Of a DNA stretch of 6,180 nucleotides, positions 1 through 5,173 are shown in pieces (within the stretch, counting starts at the first letter, position 1; each line of letters opens with the position of its first letter). Both the position numbers and the translations under genes were made by a program. The notes below the pieces were generated by a model. It did no database searches, was not told the origin of the DNA, and saw only the letters and a list, made by a program, of their open reading frames with translations. The DNA is from Gemmatimonadota bacterium (GTDB lineage Bacteria > GCA-2686955): assembly GCA_026991065.1 (NCBI GenBank), contig JALXCG010000382.1, positions 1 to 6,180 on the forward strand, read 5' to 3'.

Positions 1-638
1 AGCTGTTGAGTGAAAGCGAGTATATTGGTCTGGCCCTGGACTACGCGCGTGCGTCGCTCGCCCAACAGGTCGCCGGTCTTGACCTTTATCCCTACAAGGT
101 TCGGCGTTACCTGAACGCGGTCGCCAATCTGGACAGTGACCCCAAAGTGAGCGTGTATCAGGTCGCCGTGGCGTTCAACATGAGAGTCGACGGCCTGCCG
201 GTGATTGGTCCGGGTTCGAAGCTGGCCATCCACATGACTCCAGAGGGTGAGGTGATCAGCCACGAAATCACTTTTCGGCGCACCGCGGATCCCGCCGCGT
301 TGCTGACCGGTGAAGATCTGATCGCTCCGAGTGAGGCCCGCGCGATTGTCGAAGAGCGCCTGCGGCAGCGCGGCATCGACCTCGCGGACTACGTGTCGAC
401 CCGCCGCGAATTCGGCTACCTGCGACGTGGCCGTCACGCCGAGCAGTCGATCCTCGCTCCCTACTATGCATTCTTCTACGAGCCCGGTCCCGGCGTCGAG
501 TTTGGTCGCAAACTGGTGGAAACGGTATCCGCCGTGGCCGAGGGCCCGGCGGCGGACCTGGTGGCCCGCGATGCGCAACGCGAGGCGCAGCGTAGGCAGA
601 GCAAGCTCGACTCGGTGGCGGAGGAGGACCGGAAATAG
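1..638 (+). CDS. Conserved protein of unknown function, PepSY-like C-terminal part (5' end outside window)
   Basis: The frame is open to the left edge, so I read this as the C-terminal part of a longer protein. A TTG at position 6 could serve as a start, but no ribosome binding site can be seen before it. The 210 visible residues begin with a helical stretch. A beta-rich segment follows at about residues 50-92 (counted from the TTG) with the motif DGLPVIGPGSKL, and then a helix-plus-strand unit at about 105-160 (SEARAIVEERL, then LAPYYAFFYEP). DGLPVxGxG followed by a strand and an acidic helix resembles PepSY/YcdB-type repeats, which usually occur in exported or membrane-linked proteins. That is resemblance only, and I do not recognise the gene. 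The last 30 residues are charged and probably helical. The stop TAG is at 636-638. A strong inverted-repeat element begins 28 bp downstream. Coding status is well supported by length and protein-like composition; function is not known. Confidence 0.75.
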   Translation, partial: LLSESEYIGLALDYARASLAQQVAGLDLYPYKVRRYLNAVANLDSDPKVSVYQVAVAFNMRVDGLPVIGPGSKLAIHMTPEGEVISHEITFRRTADPAALLTGEDLIAPSEARAIVEERLRQRGIDLADYVSTRREFGYLRRGRHAEQSILAPYYAFFYEPGPGVEFGRKLVETVSAVAEGPAADLVARDAQREAQRRQSKLDSVAEEDRK

Positions 639-665
639 CTTTCAGGTCGAAGTAATCACAGGATA

Positions 666-725
666 GCGCCCGGGCCCAAATGTGCCGCATGAGATGCCCG
701 GGCGCACCGCCGCTTGATGCGGCAC
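666..725 (+). other. Interleaved inverted repeats able to form an H-type pseudoknot; possible structured RNA or terminator
   Basis: Two perfect inverted repeats interlock. Stem 1 pairs GCGCCCGGGC (666-675) with GCCCGGGCGC (696-705), 10 bp. Stem 2 pairs GTGCCGCAT (682-690), which lies in the loop of stem 1, with ATGCGGCAC (717-725), 9 bp, beyond stem 1. The linkers are 6, 5 and 11 nt, which is sterically reasonable for an H-type pseudoknot. Competing simple hairpins also exist, for example GCCGC-TTGAT-GCGGC at 709-723. No T-run follows, so this is not a classic intrinsic terminator, although a position 28 bp after a stop codon would suit one. Each arm of stem 1 contains the 8-bp palindrome GCCCGGGC, so that pair is also a direct repeat. 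The base pairing is seen directly. Whether it acts in RNA or as a DNA site is unknown. Confidence 0.45.
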
Positions 726-750
726 CGGCGAGAGGCGGCAAAGGCGGTCG

Positions 751-930
751 CTGGTCAGTTGGGGTGTTTATGACATCTCGCCCTGCATCGACTACGGCAT
801 CTGGTCCAACGATGGGGTCGACTGGTCGACCGTAGTTTCTCCCTACTACGGTAGCATCAACGGCTCGCGGGGCGACCTCGGCGCCTATGGTGGCGAGAAC
901 GACGTCGAATGGCTGTGGTTCGGGAACTGA
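751..930 (+). pseudogene. Orphan C-terminus of a right-handed beta-helix protein
   Basis: One frame encodes about 59 residues that read like the C-terminal cap of a beta-helix protein and end in TGA at 928-930. They contain SPCIDYG (778-798), then RGDLGAYGG (868-894), then a Trp-rich tail. The intact beta-helix protein encoded at 3527-4921 has the same two landmarks in the same order near its end, SPCVDAG and RADMGAYGG, and ends in GGWLP. Upstream, the frame runs into TGA at 715-717 and contains no ATG. The residues before about 751 look arginine-rich and non-native, and no beta-helix coils (FxxN, GGA) precede the cap. I therefore read it as a remnant that has lost its N-terminal portion. It is not a recent copy of the intact gene, because only the motifs are shared and the spacing differs. 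Confidence 0.65.
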
Positions 931-980
931 TTCCGTTGCGATCAGTTCCAATGTTCGGGTGCGGCATAGATCCCGGGGGT

Positions 981-986
981 TATACT
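981..986 (+). promoter_or_regulatory. -10-like box TATACT before the esterase gene
   Basis: TATACT matches the sigma-70 -10 consensus at five of six positions and ends 28 bp before the ATG at 1015. A start site near 993 would give a short leader carrying the ribosome binding site. No convincing -35 box is found at the usual 16-18 bp spacing, so the call is weak. Confidence 0.3.
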
Positions 987-1014
987 GCGCTTTCACCCCG
1001 TAGCGGAGTCAGCC

Positions 1015-1953
1015 ATGCTTCTCGCACCCTTCCTCTTCGCCGCCGCCTGGGGCACCGCTCCGGTCGCCCCGGCGGCTTTCGCGCCGCCAGCGGCCGCCAC
1101 CACGACTCGTTATCAGATCCGGGTCGATGGTCGGCGCCGGTACTACAACGTGCACACGCCTCCCGGGTTCGACCCCGCAGTCCCCACTCCGGTGGTGCTG
1201 GTGTTTCATGGCGGGACCGGGTGGGCCGCCCAGGTCGAAACATCGAGCCATTTTTCTCTGGTCGCCGACGCGAACGGTTTTGTTGCTGTCTACCCGGAGG
1301 GCTGGGCGTTGATTCCGCACCTCCTGCAGACCTGGAACGCGCCGCTCGCCGACGACTATGGAAACACCTGCGGTCAGGCGACCGAATACAACATCGACGA
1401 CATCGCCTTTGTCGATCGCCTCCTGGATGACATGGCCACCCGCCAGACTCTGGACCAGCGCCGGATCTTCGCCTCGGGGCACTCCAACGGCGCCATGTTT
1501 TGCTATCGCCTGGCCGCCGAACTCTCCGACCGGATCGCCGCCATCGCGCCCAATGCGGGATCGCGGATGTACGACCCTCTGCCCCCCGTGCCGATCCCGG
1601 TTCTTCATCTGCACGGGCAACTGGATGCGAATGTTCCGTGGCGGGGTGGTCAAGGCGATGGCCTGTGCGACGTGTTCTATCCCGCCCTCTTTACAGAAAC
1701 TTTGGCGCCGATCATCGAACTCAACGGCTGCCAATCTCCACGGTTGATCGAAGTGCGCGGTAACGCGCGCTACTACGAGGCGCCGGAGCCGCTGCGCAAC
1801 GCCACCGTGGCGCTCTGGTGGCTGACCGACGGCGGCCATACTTGGCCCGGCGGAGAGCCCGCCTTGTGGAATCCGGATGAGCCCCAGAACCACGACATTG
1901 TCGCCGCCGAAGAGGCCTGGCGCTTTTTTGCCGCTCATCCGATGCCGGAGTAG
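1015..1953 (+). CDS. Secreted alpha/beta-hydrolase esterase, LpqC / PHB depolymerase-feruloyl esterase family
   Basis: This is a 312-residue serine hydrolase of the COG3509 type (LpqC, polyhydroxybutyrate depolymerase and feruloyl esterase relatives), which cleave ester bonds in polymers or plant phenolic esters. All the expected landmarks are present: VLVFHGG at 61-67 (oxyanion-hole region), the nucleophile elbow GHSNG with Ser157, HGQLD with Asp204 as probable acid, and GGHTWPGG with His275 as probable base. The length is normal for the family. The first 23 or so residues are hydrophobic and end in AAFA, consistent with a signal peptide, although basic residues are absent from the n-region. 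Four cysteines (119, 163, 218, 239) could form two disulfides in an exported enzyme. The ATG has GGAG at 1005-1008, 6 bp upstream, and a TATACT box further up. The gene stands alone and converges on the GH5 gene. The exact substrate (PHB, feruloyl ester or other) cannot be read from the sequence. Confidence 0.92.
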   Translation: MLLAPFLFAAAWGTAPVAPAAFAPPAAATTTRYQIRVDGRRRYYNVHTPPGFDPAVPTPVVLVFHGGTGWAAQVETSSHFSLVADANGFVAVYPEGWALIPHLLQTWNAPLADDYGNTCGQATEYNIDDIAFVDRLLDDMATRQTLDQRRIFASGHSNGAMFCYRLAAELSDRIAAIAPNAGSRMYDPLPPVPIPVLHLHGQLDANVPWRGGQGDGLCDVFYPALFTETLAPIIELNGCQSPRLIEVRGNARYYEAPEPLRNATVALWWLTDGGHTWPGGEPALWNPDEPQNHDIVAAEEAWRFFAAHPMPE

Positions 1954-2007
1954 CGGGTCAGGGCGTTTCCGGGCCCCGGCGAGTAGCGAAGTCGTTTCCG
2001 GCATCGG
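1939..2007. terminator. 11-bp inverted repeat in the convergent gap; possible bidirectional transcription end
   Basis: CCGATGCCGGA (1939-1949) is perfectly complementary to TCCGGCATCGG (1997-2007). The left arm lies within the last codons of the esterase gene. A small inner hairpin (CCGG-GCC-CCGG, 1969-1979) and a 9-bp direct repeat CGTTTCCGG (1964-1972 and 1993-2001) sit between the arms. Location between two convergent genes suits a shared terminator, but there is no T-run on either strand, so intrinsic termination is doubtful. Confidence 0.3.
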
Positions 2008-2064
2008 GGCCGTCGCCGGCACCAGGTTCGGTAAGACCGACCGGCCGCGCCACGGCTTGTCCTG

Positions 2065-3444
2065 CTACCGCTGGGCGATCAGCGTGAGGGTGTGAGAGAA
2101 GCGCGAGCGGTCGGCCCACACCCGCAGGATCTCGCTGGTCTCATCCCAGTCATAGCTCCAGCGGCCCGGAGGGTCGCTGCAGCGCACTGCAAAACCATTC
2201 GGGTAGTGGCGACTCGCCGGCACGAAGATTTCGGTGGGGGCGTCGATCTTGCGACCGCCGCTCCAGGTGAGCTGCCAGTTTCCGCTCAGCGGCGCCGGGC
2301 CGAACCAGGCGGGATCGCCGGCGATTCGCCGCGGCACCGGGCGCACCAGCACGTCCACCACCGGACGCTCGCTGCCATCGGGATACTCCACGCCCATGCC
2401 GGTGTCGCCGCGGGCGTATTCCCAATAGATGCTGCCGAAGCCGTAGAAATCGAAGAGGTTCTGCAGGTCGCGCAGATACTCCGCGGCGCCCGGTTGCTCC
2501 CACTCGATGCCGTATTCGCCCATCCAGACCGGATCGCGGAAACGGATCCGCTCGGTCGCCCGGCGGCTCATCGCGCTGGTCATCAGCGCCGGCACGCCCA
2601 GATAGCCCCAGGGGGTCTCGGTGGCCGGATCGTAGTAGTGCGGCGCCATGACCCAGTCGTTGCCCGGATGCGCCGCCAGGTAGGAGGGCGCTCCCCAGTT
2701 CGTGGTCACCCGCGGCTCCCAGAAAGTGAGCAGGCCGGCATCGGCCGCGGCCACGGCGGCATGCGCGCGCTGTAGAAAATCCTCGTAGAAGCCGGGGTCG
2801 AAGAGGGCACCGGCCAGGGGCTCCGGCCACGGCTCATTCATCAGGTCCACGCCGATCACCGCGTCCACCGTGCTGAAGCGCTCCGCGACGTAGGCGAGCA
2901 TCGCGTGGTAGGCGCTCTGAATCTGCTCCTCGTCGCGCCAGAAGGCGCCGAACGCATGTTGCACCGCCGGCTCGAAATAGTTCATGAACCAATCGTCGCG
3001 CGGCTCGAAGGGGATGCCGCCGTCGAGGGTCGCCCACTCCGGGGCGCCGTCGCCGCCGAAGTATTCGGAGTAGATATCCTGGTGGAAGTCGAGCACCACA
3101 TGCAATCCCTGCTCGCCCATCTGCTCCGCCAGGGCGGCCATGCGGTCGAGATAGGTGTCGTCGTAGACCCCGCGCTGCGGCTCTACTCCGGCCCAGAGAA
3201 TCCCCAGGCGCACGCAGTTCATCCCCCAGGAGCGGATTTTGGCGAACTCCTCCGGCCCCTGCCAGGGGACGTAGTCGCCCCCTTTGTTGATGACATTGAT
3301 GCCGCGCAGAATCACCACCCGCCCCTCGGCGTCGCGCAGATGCTTGTTGGGGGCGGTCAACCTCTCCGCGGTGGTGGTGGCGAGCGGGAGCTGGGTGACG
3401 AGCAGCGCCCAGGCGATGCGCCGGGCGGGAGCGGGAACAGGCAT
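2065..3444 (-). CDS. Secreted glycoside hydrolase family 5, endoglycoceramidase-like
   Basis: This is a 459-residue retaining glycosidase with the GH5 TIM-barrel pattern. Residues 1-26 form a signal peptide (RR, hydrophobic core, then TTTA). The barrel begins with LRGINVI at 46-52. VVLDFHQDIYSEYFGGDGAP (116-135) is the stretch that marks endoglycoceramidase-type GH5 enzymes. LMNEP holds Glu204, the probable acid/base, and MGEYG holds Glu310, the probable nucleophile. After about residue 360 comes a beta-sandwich of the GH5 C-terminal type, including IDAPTEIFVPASRHYPNGF at 400-418. Relatives cleave the link between glycan and ceramide in glycosphingolipids; bacterial members may act on other glycolipids, so the substrate here is inferred. 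The start is well supported: GGAGGT at 3449-3454 lies 4 bp before the ATG. The gene follows the beta-helix gene by 82 bp in the same direction. A degenerate copy of residues 395-438 occurs at 5041-5173. Confidence 0.93.
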   Translation of the reverse strand: MPVPAPARRIAWALLVTQLPLATTTAERLTAPNKHLRDAEGRVVILRGINVINKGGDYVPWQGPEEFAKIRSWGMNCVRLGILWAGVEPQRGVYDDTYLDRMAALAEQMGEQGLHVVLDFHQDIYSEYFGGDGAPEWATLDGGIPFEPRDDWFMNYFEPAVQHAFGAFWRDEEQIQSAYHAMLAYVAERFSTVDAVIGVDLMNEPWPEPLAGALFDPGFYEDFLQRAHAAVAAADAGLLTFWEPRVTTNWGAPSYLAAHPGNDWVMAPHYYDPATETPWGYLGVPALMTSAMSRRATERIRFRDPVWMGEYGIEWEQPGAAEYLRDLQNLFDFYGFGSIYWEYARGDTGMGVEYPDGSERPVVDVLVRPVPRRIAGDPAWFGPAPLSGNWQLTWSGGRKIDAPTEIFVPASRHYPNGFAVRCSDPPGRWSYDWDETSEILRVWADRSRFSHTLTLIAQR

Positions 3445-3465
3445 GAGTACCTCCGGGTTGAGGGA

Positions 3466-3471
3466 AGTATA
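3466..3471 (-). promoter_or_regulatory. -10-like box TATACT before the GH5 gene
   Basis: On the minus strand TATACT lies 21 bp before the GH5 ATG, just upstream of its ribosome binding site. At 16 bp spacing the best -35 is GCGGCA (three of six matches). If active, the GH5 gene has its own promoter within the 82-bp gap and need not depend on read-through from the beta-helix gene. Confidence 0.3.
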
Positions 3472-3526
3472 GCCCGACTACCGGAGATGCCGCGGCTGTG
3501 GTAGCGCGACAGGCTCCTGGCCCATC

Positions 3527-4921
3527 TTACGGTAGCCAACCTCCATTTCCCATTCCGCCATAGGCACCCATGTCGGCGCGCGCGCCGTTGGCATAGCCTT
3601 CGGGCCAGCCGGGTGTTTGGTCGTAGATTGCGTCTCGCTCGTGCTTATCGCCGGCGTCCACGCACGGGGAATCGGGACGGAGCAGGCCGGGAAAGCCGTG
3701 GAGGTTGATCAGGCGCGGATCCTGGTCGATGTTGCCGGGGCCGGGCCGCACACCGTGGCCGATGTCGCTATAGGAGAAGCTTGCGTCGGTGCCGGGATAG
3801 AACCAGAGATCGAGCTTGGTGTCATTGCCCCAGATGATGCAGTCGTTGATGGAGACACCATACTCACTTTCGAGATTGACGGCGCCCGCGGAGAAGGGGG
3901 AGCCGTGGTCGCGGTTGCCGCTGATGGTGCAGTGGCTCAGGTAGGCAGCATCTGCCTCCAGTGCCGCCGAGCCGTTGTCGGCTTCGTTGTCGACGAAGAT
4001 GCAATAGCTGAAACCTGCGGAGCTTCCGCCGTTGGGGTCGCGCAAGGAGTATACGGCTCCGCCGACACCGGCGTGGTTGTCGCGGAAGATGGTCTGGAAG
4101 ACGTGGAAACCGTCGGAGGAGTAGATTGCGCCGCCGGTTGAAGCCTGGTTGCCGGAGAACCGGCAGTTGTAGAAATCCGCGCAGAAACCGGCACCGAGGG
4201 CTCCGCCACCCCATGAGGCGGCGTGGTTATTGTTGAAAGTGCAATCCTCCACGCGGACGTCTTCCCAGCAGCGGTAGCCGGAGACTGCCAGGGCGCCGCC
4301 CTTGCTGGCCTCGTTATCGTGAAAAACGGATTCCCGGATGGTGACTTCGGCACAGCCGTTGACCGCCAGGGCGCCGCCATACAGGTCGGCGCTGTTGTGA
4401 TGAAAGAGGCAGTGCTCAATCGTGACATCGCCGCTGGTGATGCTCACCGCTGCGCCCTCGCCGATGGTGTCGTTGTGGTGCAGAATGCAGTCGCGCAGGG
4501 CAACCGTGGAGTGGGAGACGGAGATCGCGCCAGCCGCCCAGGAGGTGTGGCTGTTGACGATGGTGAAGCCCTCGATGAGCAGTGTGTCGGAGCTGAATCG
4601 GGATATCTTGAAAGCATGGTGAGGGGTTCCGGAGCCGTCCCCGCAGTCGATGGTGGTGACCCCCGCTCCGCCGCTGCTGCGCACGACCGGGAACGGGCCG
4701 TCGAAGTGCAGGTCGCGATTGCCTTCACCGCCGTAGTACGCGGGGGCTACCAGAACTGTGTCACCGCCCCCGGCGGCGTCGATGCCGGCCTGGATCGACG
4801 GATACTCCGCGGGCACGTTGAAGGTGGTGGCTCGGGCACCGGAGGTGGACGCCAGGGTGAGGACCACGAAGGCGAGCAGATGGATGCCGGTGATGGAGTG
4901 GCGAGTCGGCTGAGAGTGCAT
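3527..4921 (-). CDS. Secreted right-handed parallel beta-helix protein with Pmp-like FxxN / GGA repeats
   Basis: The 464-residue product has a signal peptide (hydrophobic core HLLAFVVLTLASTSG, probable cleavage after GARA at about residue 31). An opening TTFNVPAEYPSIQAGIDAA follows, as in many pectate-lyase-fold surface proteins, with VLVAPAYYGG at 56-65. From about 140 to 366 come roughly nine coils of about 22-29 residues, most with Cys, a three-residue step, Asn, and then GGA plus a hydrophobic residue (FHHN/GGAL, FHDN/GGAL, FSGN/GGAI, FRDN/GGAV). FxxN and GGA(I/L/V) are the diagnostic repeats of chlamydial Pmp proteins, but no autotransporter barrel follows here. The C-terminal cap carries SPCVDAG (418-424) and RADMGAYGG (448-456). 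I chose the ATG at 4921 because GGAG lies 7 bp upstream and the signal peptide follows directly; a GTG at 4987 in frame would add 22 unlikely residues. Such folds bind or cleave polysaccharides. No catalytic site is recognisable, so binding or a structural role is as likely. Confidence 0.88.
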   Translation of the reverse strand: MHSQPTRHSITGIHLLAFVVLTLASTSGARATTFNVPAEYPSIQAGIDAAGGGDTVLVAPAYYGGEGNRDLHFDGPFPVVRSSGGAGVTTIDCGDGSGTPHHAFKISRFSSDTLLIEGFTIVNSHTSWAAGAISVSHSTVALRDCILHHNDTIGEGAAVSITSGDVTIEHCLFHHNSADLYGGALAVNGCAEVTIRESVFHDNEASKGGALAVSGYRCWEDVRVEDCTFNNNHAASWGGGALGAGFCADFYNCRFSGNQASTGGAIYSSDGFHVFQTIFRDNHAGVGGAVYSLRDPNGGSSAGFSYCIFVDNEADNGSAALEADAAYLSHCTISGNRDHGSPFSAGAVNLESEYGVSINDCIIWGNDTKLDLWFYPGTDASFSYSDIGHGVRPGPGNIDQDPRLINLHGFPGLLRPDSPCVDAGDKHERDAIYDQTPGWPEGYANGARADMGAYGGMGNGGWLP

Positions 4922-4928
4922 GGTGAAA

Positions 4929-4932
4929 CTCC
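4929..4932 (-). promoter_or_regulatory. Ribosome binding site that decides the beta-helix start
   Basis: GGAG on the minus strand lies 7 bp before the ATG at 4921. It supports this start over the in-frame GTG at 4987, which lacks a comparable site and would place 22 non-signal-like residues before the signal peptide. Confidence 0.6.
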
Positions 4933-4979
4933 ACTGTGGACAGATCACGCAAGCGGATGATTCGCTGCGGTTGAGGCGC

Positions 4980-5001
4980 GGATGCACTGGATTGCATCCA
5001 G
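4980..5001 (-). promoter_or_regulatory. Two mutually exclusive hairpins upstream of the beta-helix gene
   Basis: GGATGCA (4980-4986) pairs with TGCATCC (4993-4999), 7 bp with a 6-nt loop. CTGGAT (4987-4992), which is exactly that loop, pairs with ATCCAG (4996-5001), 6 bp with a 3-nt loop. The two stems share bases 4996-4999 and cannot form together. The element lies 58 bp before the ATG at 4921 and downstream of the promoter-like sequence at 5059-5087, so it would be in the leader RNA. It could be an operator for a dimeric protein or a small RNA switch. Neither role is shown. Confidence 0.35.
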
Positions 5002-5040
5002 CTCTTCTTTCCCTGTTGAGAGCGCGAATCTTGGTGGGGT

Positions 5041-5173
5041 CTCGACGGTCTCAGCCCAAGTATAGCTCCGGCGCCGCGGAATGTCGCTGCAGCGTCCCGC
5101 AAAGCCATTCGAGCAGTGGCGACTTGCCGGTACGAAAAGCTTAGTGGGGGCGTCGATCTGGCGACCGCCGCTC
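5041..5173 (-). pseudogene. Degenerate partial copy of the GH5 C-terminal domain
   Basis: These 133 bp align without gaps to 2131-2263 inside the GH5 gene; by hand count 108 positions are identical (about 81%). The encoded 44 residues match GH5 residues 395-438 at 32 positions, including IDAPT, FVPASRH, NGFA and RCSD. The frame has no stop, but on both sides similarity ends abruptly and the flanking translation is not protein-like. No catalytic barrel precedes it. The fragment has the same orientation as the GH5 gene and lies upstream of the beta-helix gene. I read it as the relic of a duplicated or related GH5 gene. An alternative is the remains of a second GH5 paralogue from an older gene pair. 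Protein identity is no higher than DNA identity, which suggests weak or no selection on the peptide. Confidence 0.8.
5059..5087 (-). promoter_or_regulatory. Candidate sigma-70 promoter inside the GH5 fragment, reading toward the beta-helix gene
   Basis: On the minus strand GCGACA (5082-5087, four of six matches to TTGACA) is followed after 17 bp by TATACT (5059-5064, five of six). At the same places in the intact GH5 gene the hexamers are GCGACC and TATGAC, which are poorer matches. The resulting leader to the ATG at 4921 would be about 130 nt and would contain the paired hairpins at 4980-5001. The match is by eye, and no start-site data exist. Confidence 0.35.

Noticed and set aside
268-996. 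242-codon minus-strand open frame
   Set aside because: It lies across the end of the first gene and the beta-helix relic, its translation is proline/arginine-rich and has no known motif. It is an antisense shadow of GC-rich coding DNA.
1009-2022. 337-codon minus-strand open frame
   Set aside because: It is exactly antisense to the esterase, which has a full catalytic triad and ribosome binding site. Long antisense frames are expected at this GC content.
2092-2775. 227-codon plus-strand open frame
   Set aside because: It is antisense to the GH5 gene, with a His/Arg/Ala-rich translation and no domain.
4223-4960. 245-codon plus-strand open frame
   Set aside because: It is antisense to the beta-helix coils; the repeated Val/Gly/Ala-rich look reflects the repeats on the other strand.
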